Source: Paracentrotus lividus (lineage: Eukaryota; Echinodermata; Echinoidea; Camarodonta; Echinidae). From it: a DNA stretch of 64,000 nt. The stretch lies in assembly GCA_940671915.1 (NCBI GenBank), contig CALNVZ010003430.1, positions 16,731,316 to 16,795,315 on the forward strand. Direction: 5' to 3'. This document shows positions 13,085 through 25,700 of this stretch, piece after piece. The translations under genes and the position numbers were made by a program. Numbering within the stretch: the first letter of the stretch is position 1; each line of letters begins with the position of its first letter. Under the pieces are notes generated by a model, which saw only the letters and a program-made list of their open reading frames with translations, had not been told where the DNA came from and ran no database searches.

Positions 13085-13979
13085 TCACTCACCAATCATG
13101 TGCTACGCATGCGTGTCCCACCCCGGACGCTGCCACAAAGTGCAGCGTCCTGAAAAGAAACCCTTCAAAAAATTAAAGTGGATTTGGGAAATGGTTAAAA
13201 ATACCACTAAGAATCGGTAAAATATAGCAAAAATAATCATTTAAATGTCACTTACCTAAACAGACTAGATGCAAATCAGATATTCCAAAAAATTGTGGTG
13301 CACTTGAAGAAAATCTGTATTTTCCAGTCCAATTTAGAGTCTTGCCTCCGATTCTCTTGTCAAAATACACTAGCGTGTAGAGTCATACCAGCTGCAATAC
13401 CAACTTAAGTCAGTACTGTAAAAATGGCTGTCCTGTCCGCGCCTCATGGTTGATGAGGAAACTTCTCAATAATAATTGCCGAAACACTTTAAACCTACCT
13501 CAAAATAAATTAAGATAATCTATAGTCTCATGCAAATATCCTTCCATTGTTTTAAAATTTTGTAGTAGAATTTTAGACCCTTTTTGGATAATGCCCCACT
13601 TTGACTGTTTTGGCTGTAGGTGCTCAAGACACTTTTCTGCATTGACTTTCCATTGGAAGAAAACTGCTGCAATAAGGTACTTCCCAGTGGGCAGTGCAAG
13701 GTCAATTATGAATTGATAAGTGTAAGTGGTGTAGAGTACATAGCTGCTGCCGATGTCGCGCATGCATGTTGCAAACTAATCACTGCGAATGTGACTCATT
13801 TAACACAGCAATTCTGATGCCATTTTTTTGCTTTATGATCATCATAAAAAATGAGGATAGACATCCGGCTAGTATTGTAAGTACATAAATAAAATAGGTT
13901 TGTCCATCTTTTATTCCATAATTTTGACATTCTTGTCTGGAAAAGGGAAGGCACCTCATGTTTTGATGCAACTAACTCG

Positions 13980-14006
13980 CAGCCCGTACACTTCGTGTAC
14001 GGGCTG
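13980..14006. other. Perfect 12-bp hairpin with TTC/GAA triloop
   Basis: CAGCCCGTACAC-TTC-GTGTACGGGCTG is a perfect inverted repeat with a 3-nt loop. On the minus strand the loop is GAA closed by a C-G pair, as in the hairpins at 12190 and 40358. Confidence 0.9.
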
Positions 14007-14319
14007 CCGCAGTAAGCGTGTCCCCAAAAAGCGTCGAAATGGGTCTGTTTTCAGCCTTTTGGCGGGGTCGATGCTTTCCTTGAAATAAGGGTGTTTTTTT
14101 TTTTTTTCAATCGCCATTTAAAAAAAAATAGGGGTGTTTTCAGCAGAAATCACTGTTTTAGGGTCAAAATTTCACGGTGTTTGTGCCATTAAGGGTATGT
14201 TTTCCAGTCTGACTAGCACGAGAGACAGGGACCACCAATCACACCATCAAAATAACAATTTGGCAAAGTCAACAAGACATACATAGATACGAGCACGTGG
14301 GACACACGCAGAGACCCAT

Positions 14320-14440
14320 TGATGCCGCTCAAGATCATTGCTGGCGAAAAGAGTGTGAATAATCAGAGAGCATCAGTTTAAAGGCGGAAAGTGAGGACAG
14401 AGGCTTCACAGCAACCATTGGCATTGTTTATGAACTTAAG
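14320..14440 (+). other. Possible NUDT1 5' non-coding exon
   Basis: The sequence before TTAAG|GTATGAATTC (donor at 14441) is free of repeats and lies about 1 kb upstream of the strong acceptor TATATTTAG at 15430 that precedes the NUDT1 start exon. A GC-rich patch follows directly. The 5' boundary is arbitrary. This is an inference from splice signals only. Confidence 0.25.
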
Positions 14441-14506
14441 GTATGAATTCTTTAGTAACTTAATTTGTGTTCTAAATGTCAAAAACAAATGTAAATATTG
14501 ATACGT

Positions 14507-14645
14507 ACGTTCGGTACAGGAGGTGCTGCTCGCTGAGCTGAGCTAGCTGAGCTAGACCGGTCCGTATGGGTACGGGTCGGCCGGGGCCGGCGGCCGGGTA
14601 CCTCTTCGGTACGGCTATAGAGGCACGACTGGAGCTCGGCTCGCG
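14507..14645. promoter_or_regulatory. Short GC- and CpG-rich island near the NUDT1 5' region
   Basis: This stretch stands out against the AT-rich surroundings, with CGG/CCG-rich blocks (TCGGCCGGGGCCGGCGGCC) and a GCTGAGCTGAGCTAGCTGAG direct repeat. It could be a promoter-proximal CpG patch for NUDT1. No core promoter element was identified. Confidence 0.35.
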
Positions 14646-15577
14646 TGGGAAGATGGTATTGAGGGTAAGAAAAAACAAAACAATACAAAACAAACAAAAA
14701 CAATCAAAAACAATATTATCCAGGGTGTGACGGCCCAAAATTGTCAATTAGAGGCATTTTATAGATCTAACTTAGATTTTAGGCCTATTCCTTGATATAT
14801 TATAATCAATATTTTTTAAGTGGTGGCCGCGAATAGGGGGGGGGGGGGGCATTCGATTTGAATAATGTCGCCCACCTTCAATCTAGACTTCGCTCTGTCC
14901 ATGCCCATGTAGACCAAGAAGGAGGTAGTGGAAAGGGAGTCCATGCTGATGATGATGACCCAAAGTATACCCAGTTATAGGGTGTCCGGACAGGTTGGGT
15001 GTCCGGAAAGCCAAATTTTATCAGCCTTTTGAAAAGGTTTTGCAAGCAATATTTTTGTATTTTTTAGCACGAAGGGTAGAAAATATTGTGATGATAAGGG
15101 TAGAAAATATTGTGAAGAATAAATATTGATGATGATAAGCACGATTCAAAATGTAGTTTTGGCTTAATCCAAAGACAAAAAACGAGGCTTTATTTTTGTT
15201 AAGTGTCCGGACACCCAACCCCCCATCCTACAGACTTTCCATAAATTCCAAGTCACAATTAAAATATATTTGGTCAAACTTCAGTGTCTACAGATGTTGG
15301 AAGATCAACTTAATCACCATTTACAAAAATCAATGAAAGTTTCACTTTTCTTAAACTTCTTGTTATTCATATAGGTGACAGTAGGCCTATAAGTTATTTT
15401 TTTTCTTGTTTTCCCCTACAATATATTTAGATGGACTGATGGAGCATTTGATGATTACAGCTGAATATAAGTACAATCTTTGGCCCTGTTGTGAAATTCA
15501 ACCAGATATCTGCGGCATCATCATCTTCGTTCCATCTCCTGTGCATGCCCAGCTAATTGAGAAGAGCATACCCAACC

Positions 15578-17691
15578 ATGAGTGTTCCAAACAAGTTGCT
15601 AACCCTGGTCATGATACACCAGAATGCTAGACTCCTGCTGGGGATGAAGAAACGAGGCTTTGGTGAGGGAAGATGGAATGGGTTTGGTGGTAAGGTGCAA
15701 CAAGGAGAGACAATTCTTGAGGGAGCTCAGAGGTATTGGAAGTACTCAGCTCCTCGTAACTTTATTATGTTGGATTTAGGATTCTAGAATGCAATCAACC
15801 TTGCCTAAGTCGAATCTGTTGGGACTGTAGAAATAGGTTCAACTTTGAAAATTCTAACTGAAGGGTATAAAGACAGGAGATAAGAAGATAAAAAGACCTT
15901 CAACTAAGGCGATATTTTGATATATGCAAGTTTAACTAAGGCAAGTTTGACTGTATTTAACAGCTTATCTAGATAACATTTTGGGTTGAAAGACAAATAA
16001 TATCCATTGATTGATTCTATTTGAGAATTAGTCTGCAAAATATGAAAGGCTTTTTCCACTGAATGTCGGGAAAATATAACTTTGCTTTATTATACACCTG
16101 CCCCATACTTAGGCCTGTACATGCCAAAGTGGGGGTGGGTGGGGGGAGGGGTGGGGTTGTGGTCGCAATGGAAAGCAGGATCGACCACGTAGCCCTGTTC
16201 TTCAAATCGAGACTACGTACGGCTAGTTCCCTTCAAGCTAGTCAATTTTAACATTTTTATTGATCACAAAAATAATTAGATACATTGTTTATGTTACTCA
16301 ATCTTCAGGGAATTGATGGAGGAGAGCTGTGTGAGTGCACTAGACATGAAGCACATTGGACGGCTGGATTTTGAGTTTGTTGGTGAAGCACAGATTCTTG
16401 AGGTTCACGTCTTCAAAGCAACGCAATTTGAAGGGGAGCCTACTGAAACAGAAGGTGATTTGGTTTAAATCCACTTAGTCTAAAAATGGTTGGACAATTC
16501 TCTGATTGTCAAATACCTCATGGGCTAAATCCCTTTGGCCTACTAACAATTTTTCTTATAGCCCTATGGTTGTTCGTATCAACATACTTGATCTAATTCT
16601 CAACTCATCTAATTGCCAATTCATCTAATAACCAAATTGTCTAATGGCATTTTTGTCTAACTCCCAAAAGAGTATTTGGTCTATTACCAGTTTGTTACAA
16701 GAATTGACAGAGCAATGTTAGATAGAGTTGACTTTAGAAGAAACAGACATTAGACGAAATTGAAATTTGACAAAATGGTAAATGGGCAAATTAAACTGAC
16801 AATTAGACCAAAAGGTGATTACACAAACTTGTAGACAAAGTGGAATTAGACCATGTGGGAAAAGTGAAAGTGAGTTTAGATAGATTGGTAATGACTAAAA
16901 TTCTCATTTGACGAAATGTGAAAGAGTAAGTAGGCCTACACATAGACCATTTGGATATTAGACAAAATGACATAGTCCTTGTGAATTTTAGACCAAGTGA
17001 TAATTGGACCAAACAGCCATTAGACCAAGTAAGTTGAGCCAATGTGGTATTAGACCAAATGGATAAATCTGAATTTGGGTGATCTTGCTTTTATCAACGG
17101 CTGTCATTCCTCAATTCCAATTCCAAACTGTACTGCGATGGCGAGATCCCACCGCTGCCACCATGTTAAGTTATGGTGTTCTTTGTCAAGTGAGATGAGG
17201 CTGATAAAAGATGAGTTAGGGCAAGATGTCTTACGTCTAAATCCATATTAATTACAAACTGCTCTGTACTTCTGGATTTGGAAGTTAGCATGTACTATTT
17301 ACAGATGGCCAAAAGGTATACGATATAGCTGGGCATATCGTAACAACGATGTGGGAGAGAGATGTATTCACCCAATCAATTATTTTTAAAAGGTGTTGTT
17401 TACTTCCTTTCTTCATTCCCCCTTATTCAAATTATGAAAAAATACATGGGATTCAGAGCTTATTTGTGATTAATGTTTTTCTCTATTTTATTTTTATAAA
17501 CAGAAATGAGGCCTCGGTGGTTTGACAAAGATTCCATTCCATTTGAGACCATGTGGCCCGATGATATCCTCTGGTTCCCATTGATGTTGAAGGGGTCAAA
17601 GTTCAAAGGTTACTTCAAGTTTGAGGGCATGGATAAAATCCTGGAGAATGATTTGGACGAGCTTGACCCAGATGCTGAGATACAAAGGTAG
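15578..17691 (+). CDS. NUDT1: NUDT1/MTH1-like oxidised purine nucleoside triphosphatase, complete
   Basis: Three coding exons, 15578-15732, 16309-16454 and 17504-17691, join in frame into 162 residues; human MTH1 has 156. All borders are GT-AG. The start [20 protein letters not shown] was chosen because it aligns with the family N-terminus and is the first ATG in frame. Visible family landmarks are [19 protein letters not shown] (holding the substrate-contacting Asn), the Nudix box [20 protein letters not shown] formed across the first splice junction, [30 protein letters not shown] and [11 protein letters not shown] with the Trp-Asp-Asp that reads the oxidised base. The enzyme hydrolyses 8-oxo-dGTP and related triphosphates to monophosphates, keeping them out of DNA. 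One oddity is that the Gly near the end of the Nudix box (EESGL in human) is Cys (EESCV). The start exon probably begins at 15431 after a strong acceptor. Intron 2 carries a foldback repeat. Confidence 0.95.
16462..17068. mobile_element. Foldback repeat of TGGTCTAA units in NUDT1 intron 2
   Basis: The left half is made of degenerate units of roughly 20 bases containing CTAA-type motifs (TTAGTCTAA, TTTGGTCTATTACC). The right half is the same motif in reverse complement (ATTAGACCAAA, TTAGACCATGTGG). The ends mirror each other: GGTTTAAATCCACTTAGTC against GACCAAATGGATAAATC. The whole element is self-complementary and non-coding. Confidence 0.75.
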
Positions 17692-17700
17692 CAAAAAAGA

Positions 17701-17792
17701 GTTTATATCCACTTGATCTACCAGCATTTGGTCCAGTTCCCTGCTTGTCTCATACACATGGGCTAAACCCATCGGCCTATATTCTGAACTGA
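17701..17792. repeat. Fragment of the TGGTCTAA repeat family, 3' of NUDT1
   Basis: It begins GTTTATATCCACTTGATC, as other family ends do, and continues with CATTTGGTCC and CATGGGCTAAACCCATCGGCC. It starts only 10 bases after the NUDT1 stop codon, so it probably lies in the 3' UTR. The right half of the element is missing. Confidence 0.65.
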
Positions 17793-18139
17793 AGACCTAG
17801 TTTGTATGACTTAAAGTTTTTGCAGTGCTATTGTTGCGATCCTTTTTTCTGATGCTCAGTTAAATAATGAAAAATTCATCCAGAAACCCAATTCACTTTT
17901 TGTTCTGTTTCTATTTTGTCTCCTCTTTTGCTTGGTCTAGCTCACAAGACCAATCTCCAATCTAGGTTGTGCCCAGATACATTCCTCAAGAGACGCCTTG
18001 ATATGATGACCAGTACTGCTGTCCGTGTGATTCTATTGATAAGTACCACAATGAATTATCAATTTTCTTCCAAGTTTTACTAAAAGTGGATTAATTATGC
18101 CTTAAAATTATTGTGAAAGAATTATCAATTCGTATGAGG

Positions 18140-18270
18140 ACAACTACCCCTAAGACAACTTCCCCACATATAGGGTTAGGAGTTAGGGGGTAAATTTTTT
18201 TTTGGTAGTTGTCNNNNNNNNNNNNNNNNNNNNNNNNAATTGTCCAGGGGTAGTTGTAGAACCTTATCAA
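18140..18270. repeat. Inverted GACAACTACCCC repeat around an assembly gap
   Basis: AGGACAACTACCCCTAAG at about 18138 is mirrored by CAGGGGTAGTTGTAG at about 18246. A run of 24 N sits between them at 18214-18237. The motif is related to the GGACAATTACCCC satellite at 32-35 kb. The gap probably reflects the repeat. Confidence 0.75.
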
Positions 18271-18819
18271 TTAGTATTCTGTTTTCAAATTACTTTTATC
18301 AAGTATTCGTTGATGTATTAGCTATTAGGCAAGTAATTTTTTTAAAAATTTATATATGTTTGGTCCTTGCATTGGCATAATGTGTAAACCAGATTTTTGA
18401 GTGGAGTCAATATGTAGTAGAAATAGAATTTCAACTTCTTAGACAAAATGTTGCTATTCTAAAGAGGAGTAATCAAACACAGCCAATTTTGAGGTAGTAC
18501 ATAATATACTTTATTGCATGTATCATAGATTTATTATTTCTTTTAAACGGGCAAAATTGTTAATTGTAATATTCAAAATTAATCATAAGTTTGAGTAAAA
18601 GTAAAACATTCAATAGACTAGTTACATAAAATAAAACTAAATGCTAAAGACACTATGATAAAACATCACTACCATTCAAGAACTCATGCAAAATCTTATA
18701 TGTTGAACAAATTTTGCTTCCAAATTAATGTTATGGACATTGCTTTTAAATGAAAAATTATGTTTTCAAGTTTTACCCTGTGTTTATATGTAGATATTCA
18801 ACTGACATGTTATTCTTGT

Positions 18820-18931
18820 TTCGGGGTAGCCTAGCTAAGCCGGGTAATAATAATATGATAATGCGCCTTGAGCACTCTACAGAGTGGATACGTGCGCAAT
18901 ACAAATCACATTATTATTATTATTATTATTA
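18820..18931 (+). mobile_element. SINE 3' fragment with ATT tail
   Basis: The sequence shares AGCCGGGTAATAATA with the SINE at 33.6-33.9 kb. It then runs through TGCGCC-TTGAGCACTCTACAGAGTGG and GCGCAATACAAATCAC into an ATT microsatellite. A closely similar copy is at 43310-43398. Confidence 0.7.
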
Positions 18932-19863
18932 TGAACATTGGTACACAAATGCATGAAGTAGTATTTGTGTAATAAATACATTCAAAACTGGTTTACTGTA
19001 TTTGACACTGGATGTACATGTACAATGTATGTATGCAATAAACCAATTCATTTTTTATACAATACAAGAAATATTTGCTATGATTTATTTATTCCTTAAA
19101 AAAAATAATCTTTTCTATGATCACTTTCACAGAATTAACTCTTTATGGTTACAGGGGTGTTTCACTAAGTCTTTGGTAAGAATATGAACAACTTTACGAA
19201 CAACTGGAAATAAGAAGAGCCAAATGGATGCGGAAATTCTTCCTGAGGTTTGATAGTATGATTATGTTCCATAATCTCAATTGAATTGCTGTTAGTAAGC
19301 AAATAATCACTGTTGATCCAAATGATGGGAAGACTATCACTTCCCAGCCAAGCTTGATAAGCTATCTCCTCCGAAGCAAAGCTGAGGAGAGATAACGTGA
19401 ACATCCAGCTTGCCGTGTACAAAATACAAAATATAAAATATCCTTGACATTCAAAATGAATGATCTACATCTACATTTTTCAAATTTAGCCAATGAAACT
19501 AAACTGATTTGAGCATCTCATTTGGCTATTCAGATTTCAAGCTATTTGTAACTTACGAAACGACCTAGTAAACCACTCCCAGCTCACAATATGTTATCTT
19601 TGTTTATTGAACACTTAAATTATTAGATATTACATTTGTCTGTTATTCTGGAGCAAAGACTGGGTTTGTACGAGTTGCAAGTTCTTGTGAAGCTATTGTG
19701 CGATCCTTTTGTCTGATGCTTACTGATGCATGAGACAAAAGGATCACACAATAGCTTTGCACGAAATTGCAACTCATACAAACTCAGTCTTTGGTTGATG
19801 TGTTTCAAATCTGCTATTTGTTTGCTGTTTCAAAATAACTATCTGAGATATCCAGAAACAATT

Positions 19864-20100
19864 CTAAATGTGTGAAAACTTGCTCATAACCTCTTCATCC
19901 AACCCTTCCAATCTCCAGCAATTGTCATCATAAGTTGACGTGGTAATCTTGGTACATGTATTAAAGGTCATTAAAAATGATAAGTCTTCCCTGTCAAACG
20001 ATGAAAACAAATTTGCATGTGGAGCTCCTCTAATGATCCAAAAACTATTGGTTTGCCCTACCAAAACATTAAAAGGCACCACATCGAGCCTCTTGGCCAT
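19864..20100 (-). CDS. Possible small unknown protein or exon (78 codons)
   Basis: A minus-strand frame starts at an ATG in the good context AGCAAGATGGCC (20100) and ends with TAG at 19864. The product begins MAKRLDVVPFNVLVGQTNSF and ends CWRLEGLDEEVMSKFSHI. No domain, signal peptide or membrane segment is recognised. The AAGATGGCC start resembles a YY1-type initiation context common at housekeeping genes. A second minus frame at 19165-19404 lies downstream and could be unrelated. This may be chance. Confidence 0.25.
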   Translation of the reverse strand: MAKRLDVVPFNVLVGQTNSFWIIRGAPHANLFSSFDREDLSFLMTFNTCTKITTSTYDDNCWRLEGLDEEVMSKFSHI

Positions 20101-20409
20101 CTTGCTATCACTGAATCATTCTCATCGCTCTAAGGGTTGCTTAGGAGATTTTATGTCACCCCGCCCTGCCTATAATGATGTCATGCAGTCTAGGTGTGGT
20201 TCATCCAGTCAGATGATATCCAGTGACACATCCTCGCTTGAAATTTAGCTGTCCACAGATCATGCAGGTCTGTGAAATAATATAAAAAGAAGACAATCAC
20301 TGACGATGATGTATTATCAGGCAAATTTATGGTATGTCTAAAGCTGTATATCTGCTTGGGCTACTACCAGATGATTCAATTTTTCTGATTGTGTAATACT
20401 GCATTGATT

Positions 20410-20720
20410 AAACCTATTTGGTATACTATAAATTTGGTCTCATTGCTGTTTGGTCTCAAGTATCACTTGATTTAATACTTACTTGGGTTAATTGTCATTT
20501 AGTCTAATATCCATATGGTCTAATTACTGCCTTTTTCTCATTTTGTCAAGTAAGAAACTCATCTCAACGTAATATAGACCAAGTGGTTTTAGACCAAGTG
20601 GCAGTGAGACCAAATAGTTTTTTGACGAATTGGATGTAGACTAGTAGTTATTAGACCATTTGTGATTGGACCAGACAGGTATTAGACAAGTTGCTTGGAG
20701 ACCAAGTGACAATTCACTGT
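20410..20720. mobile_element. Foldback repeat of TGGTCTAA units
   Basis: The left half repeats TTTGGTCTCA and TTAGTCTAATATCCATATGG; the right half repeats TAGACCAAGTGG, GAGACCAAATAG and TTAGACCATTTG. It has the same two-halves structure as the element at 16462-17068 but is half its length. Confidence 0.7.
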
Positions 20721-22181
20721 CTTCTTTTGATAATCCCTTCAGGTTTCATGAACAGTGGGTCTACTGCTACAAGGGGGTCACATTGCAACCATAAGCAAAT
20801 GATGCATGATAACATCTTTCTACTTCTATATTCTAGTTTTGGACCAACCAATAAATCTTGTCTAAATGGAACAACAATGACAACAAAAATTAATTTCCCT
20901 TCATCTAAATAGCTTTAATATTTTACAAAAAGATTTTTTTTACTTTTGTGTGAAAATGAAATTGACCTATTCAATCATGAGTGACTAGCAAACATTAAAG
21001 GCAAATTTGTCTTTTGAAACATCACATGAAACTACAAGAGAGATTTTGGAGGCAATTTTGCGAATTTTCTTCAATTCCGGTTGTTTATAATTTATTAGCA
21101 ATTTTGTATCAGTTTGTTTTTCCAATTTAAAGGTCTCCATACAAAGCAAAAGACTTTTCAAACTTCTATAACTGTTTTATTTTGACCAATTTTGATGGAA
21201 TTTTTTTAAAAAGAAGTGCTCCTCTCTTTTTATTCTCTTCTACAAGATTGATTTTCTTCTTGGTTTTCAGTTTCTCTTAAGAAAAATATTATGAACAACA
21301 TGCTACTCACCCCCTATTCAAAATGTTGATGAAATCCAGAGAACATGTAGGGGAAAATGGAACAAATTTAAGTTTTTATCAGATTGAAATGGACATAAAT
21401 TTATCACTGACAAATCATATTTTAGATATAATTATCTCTTTTCTAGTTGCAAGCAAATTGCATTGCTTCTATAGTCAAAGAAAAAAAATATTCCCATTTA
21501 TGAGAAAACTTATGTTATATTTATTTCATGTTGAAGAATAAATCCTATCTGTGCAGTCATAGATGACTGAGTGCTTGAGCTGTTAAAAACCAGTGTCAAA
21601 GTTGCCTCGTATCAATTTTTGGCAGGTCATATTGAGTTGATATATGGGGCTCTCAAAGTTTGGTATTCCTTTTTCTTGGATGTACTGTATTCAACACAAT
21701 AACTATATTAAAAATATAGAAAAAATTACATAATTTGCAGAAAGTCACGATGGTCTCACATTACATATTTTTTACACAGATATTCCCCCCCCCCCCCGAC
21801 TTTAATGTCTTAATATTCAAAGTATAATCTCAAAAAATGGGGCAAATAATACTGAATCGCCTATGTCAGTGTCAACAAGATCTGAAGTATGATATTTCAA
21901 CTTATAACTTTTGTCTTTATTATACCAGTGGGTTCAGTGCAAGTCTATGATTGTGATAGTTGGGGCGGAGTATCTTTGTGATTATTGCAACATTTAGATT
22001 TGAAAAATAGGTACATTTGTAAGTGACAATAAAGAAACTATATTTATTTCTTTTAAATTGATCAAAGATAGATTTTTCGATTACTTACCCCTGTTGGCAT
22101 TCAAAGATGTCAATAAGAAAGAGAAAAAACATTTGGATTTAGCATTAGTGAATGATTGTAAACATTGTAAGAATGTGAAAT
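20721..22181. other. Non-coding interval
   Basis: AT-rich sequence without a supported gene. It includes a C-run of 14 at about 21786. No RNA gene or mobile element is recognised. Confidence 0.4.
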
Positions 22182-22281
22182 GGTTTATATCCATTTGGTC
22201 TAAAAAGAGTTAGTCCATTCTATATTATCTAATACCACATGGGTTAACCATATGGTTTACTACAGTTTGGTCTAACTTTGA
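22182..22281. repeat. Fragment of the TGGTCTAA repeat family
   Basis: It starts GGTTTATATCCATTTGGTC, the same end as the copies at 16462 and 17701, and continues through CATGGGTTAACCATATGGTT to TTTGGTCTAAC. Only the left half is present. Confidence 0.65.
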
Positions 22282-22756
22282 TTTGATTAGTATGGTGTAC
22301 TTATCATTTATTATATTACAATTTGTCAACAATACAACCTAAATTATGGTACCAATAGCAACTTGTTTGTATATTCTCTAATTATTATTTGCATATTTAA
22401 TTTTGTTAAGCGGTGTGAAACACTTCATGAGTGAAAGCGCTAAATAAATTAATTTATCGTTTTGTATCATAATCACTTCTTAAGAGCCGAGTATACAGTG
22501 CTCACTATAATCAATAAATATATTTTCATTGGATGTTTTCTTATTTCATATTTATATATTAACAATATAATATTCAGAGCAAAACAAAATAATTATATAT
22601 CTTACAAATAAATTCACCTGAATCCCGCATGCAACGTTGGAGAAATGGAAAGAAGAAATAAAATTGGGTTTTACTTTTAATAGGCCTATATATCAGTAAG
22701 TAATTTTGGCAAAAAAAAAAAAAAAAACACATTTCGTGCATACAATATCAATGATA

Positions 22757-25700
22757 TGAATATTCATTCATTCATTCATTTATTTCCACATTAAAAACAT
22801 ATTACAAACAATTTGTCTTCTTAGTTCTACAATTGTGGCAGGAATATAAAAAGCACAAATGAGGCCTGTAAAATAATCCCTTTAGTATCTTAAATATACA
22901 AATCATTCAATAATATAAGTAATACAAGGTAGAAACAATAACAATATAAGTACATGTAGGTCAAGAACACAACATCAAAACAAGCTAACATATGAAAACC
23001 AGGAGGTTACAAAGGGAAAGAGAGGAGGAAACCTTAAAACATATATGAAATTCTATAAGATTGAGATACATTACTTAAAGTGTTAGGAGTATTTTTGTAT
23101 AATCGCTTAACTGGTTAACTGTTTTACTATTCTTAAAATGAGGTTGAAGGTTATTCCAGAGAGTCGGACCATGATAAAATATGAGGATTGTGACATTAAA
23201 GTACGATTTAGGGGAGATGGATATTTTTGTGCAATTCTAGTGTTATAATTATGTATAGAACATTTAACGTAAAATATTCATTTAGAGCTTTAGTAGAAAG
23301 ATTGGTGATAGTTTAAACATGAAAATTGCAGTCTCAAAGATAATAATTTCTGAAAGGGTAAGATTAGCGTTTTCTTGAAAAGAGGTGAACTTGGTGAAGG
23401 ATGGTGAATGTGTTATAAGCCGAATTCCACGTTTTTTGTAATTTATGAATGCGTTCAAATTTCTCTTAAGAAGTAAAACCCATACAATATTACAATAATT
23501 ATATATGGGTGAAATCAAGGTATTGATAATCATTTTCAAATAGATTGTGGTAAGAATTGCATCTGTACAAAACTCCAATACTCTTGGCTAAAGTTTTACA
23601 TTATATAATTACATGATAATTGAACGAAAGTTTTTCATCTATAAATACTCCCAGAAATTTGGTGTTGGACACTCGACATAACTTGTTATTTTATATAATA
23701 TGTCAAGATCACATGGAATATTAGTTTGAGCTACCGAACATTATATAATTGGTTTTTGTAATGTTTAAAATCAACTGATTGCTTCCATCCATTTACTTTT
23801 TATCTAATGACAATTAACATATCTAAATAAAGTATGAGGATCAGGACCTTTACAAAAACACTTGTATCGTATGCGACAAAATATAACGTAATGTTGGGTA
23901 GAGTAAGGCAGGTCATTAATAAATATATAAAAATAATAGCGTCCAAGTATGGATCCTTGAGGAACACCAATTTATTTTTTTGTTGAGATTAACACCATTA
24001 ATTAAAGTTAGATTGTTGCGATTATTAAGGTAACTTGATATAAGTTGGAGAACTTTACCCCTTATACCATAATGATTTAACTTTTTAAATAAAATAGAAT
24101 GGTTTATAACATCAAATGCTTTTGATAAATCTATGAAAGACAGTTAGGGCGTATTCTTTTTTGGTTAATGCTTGGTTTATGCTATTGATTAAATCTAGTA
24201 TTGGCGGTGCAGTGAATGACCTTGTCTAAATCCAAATTGGTGTTTAATTAGAATATTATTTTATTTATAAAGGTTATGAGTCTAATTGTAAATACATTTT
24301 TCTAAGATTTTGAGAATATGTTAAAGACTGAGATTGGTCGATAATATTAACGTCATTTTTTTTGGCCCTTTTGTGGATTGACTCTAGCTATTTTCATTTG
24401 TGTTGGAAAGATACCGTTTAATACATGATTGAACAAAAGGCTTAATGGTTCACTAATCAATGGATAACATGTTTCACTCTTTAATATCAAATTATCTATT
24501 CCTGCACTTGTATTATTTTTTATTACTTAACTATGGTTATTATTTCGTTTGAACTTACAGGTTTAAAGAATATAGAATTGATATTTGGATGTTTTAAATA
24601 ATTGCTAAATGAATTATCTGAAAAATTGGTATTATTTTCGTTTAATTTGGTGCCAATATTTACAAAAAAGTCATAAAAAGAATTAGCAATATCTACTTTT
24701 TTGGTTATATTTTCATGGTTAATTTCAAGGGACTCAATTTGGTTACTTTTCCTATTATTCTTACGGTTTAAAATATTATTGATAAGTTTCCATGTTGACT
24801 TAATATCATTCCTTACTTGGTTAAACTTTTGATTATAATATTCTCTCTTAGCCTGTCGTAACTTAATAGTTACATAATTACGACATTTTTTGTAAGTGCG
24901 TTCTCTATACAATGTTGGGTTTTTTAAATATTTTTTATATAGGATTGATTTTTTATGGCAAAGTTTTAATAAGTCTTATGTTAGCCACAAGTTTTTATTT
25001 TTTTGTTTAATGCAATGGGATTTTAAGGGGAAACATTCTAGATAAAGGTTATTAAAAATTTCCAGAAATGTGTCATAGCTAGCCATCAACATTGTCTTTT
25101 AATATATGAGGTTTCCATTCAACACGCAAGTTTTTGTGTAAAAGGAATTGAAGTTTCAAATCAGTAATCAATGTTTTTCATAAATAATTAGGAGAGAGGT
25201 TCCTTTGGCATCTGAAAAAGATGAAATATAGAAAAACACCGTGTAAATGATCGCTAATATCGCCGATAATATGCTATTAATAGGGGTATTAATGTGTTGT
25301 AAAATATTGTCAAGCAATGAGGAGTAGTATTGGTAAATTCGAGTGCGACAATTAATAACTGGTGCAATAAACTTACAGAATATTCATAAAACAATCTATT
25401 TTGGGATTTTCGCCGAGTTTTAGCTAAGTTCTAATTTATGTCACCCATGCATAAAACAATACTTAAATTGAGATTGATTCTATTTACAAATTAGTAAAAT
25501 CATCAAGAGAAAAACATCTACATCCTGACTGCGAGGACGATAAATAACTCCAATCACAGTTTTCTTACATTTATAATATTATTGCACAGTTCTATAAAAA
25601 TTCATTCTAATGATCAGTAATAACTGTTAAATCTTTTTTTATAATATATCAACGAGTTGTGAATATTAATTCCTGTTCCACACCTCTCTTTGTTCTCTCT
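22757..25700 (-). mobile_element. Decayed non-LTR retrotransposon, CR1-group-like
   Basis: Pieces of one LINE lie in the right order on the minus strand. From 5' to 3' they are: endonuclease remnants near 25690-25420 (VIGVIYRPRSQDVDVF, CMGDINLEL), the linker before the reverse transcriptase at 24912-24523 (TWKLINNILNRKN, SFYDFFVNIGTKLNEN), the [15 protein letters not shown] motif near 24130, a damaged PQGS-type region near 23960, a damaged YADD-type centre near 23875 reading AYDTSVF, and a C-terminal stretch at 23578-23282 (YCNIVWVLLLKRNL, KKRGIRLITHSPSF). The 3' end is a short (TGAA)n tail near 22760-22780, typical of CR1/L2/Daphne-type elements. Many stops and frameshifts make it inactive. 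Confidence 0.85.

Larger units (their letters stand above)
11018..14319. promoter_or_regulatory. Divergent intergenic interval between SPATA20-like gene and NUDT1
   Basis: The two genes are transcribed away from each other across this interval, so their promoters should lie here or just to the right. A CRE-like TGACGTA is seen at 12477 beside CpG-containing sequence (12190-12620), followed by a plus-strand donor-like GTAAGT at about 12552. An A-run/T-run hairpin lies at about 11745-11775. Apart from hairpins and homopolymers listed separately, nothing coding is convincing. A minus-strand frame of 87 codons at 13500-13763 has no recognised domain. Confidence 0.35.

Noticed and set aside
13500..13763. 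Minus-strand frame of 87 codons
   Set aside because: Protein-like composition but no recognised family and no clear splice context; I could not support it as a gene.
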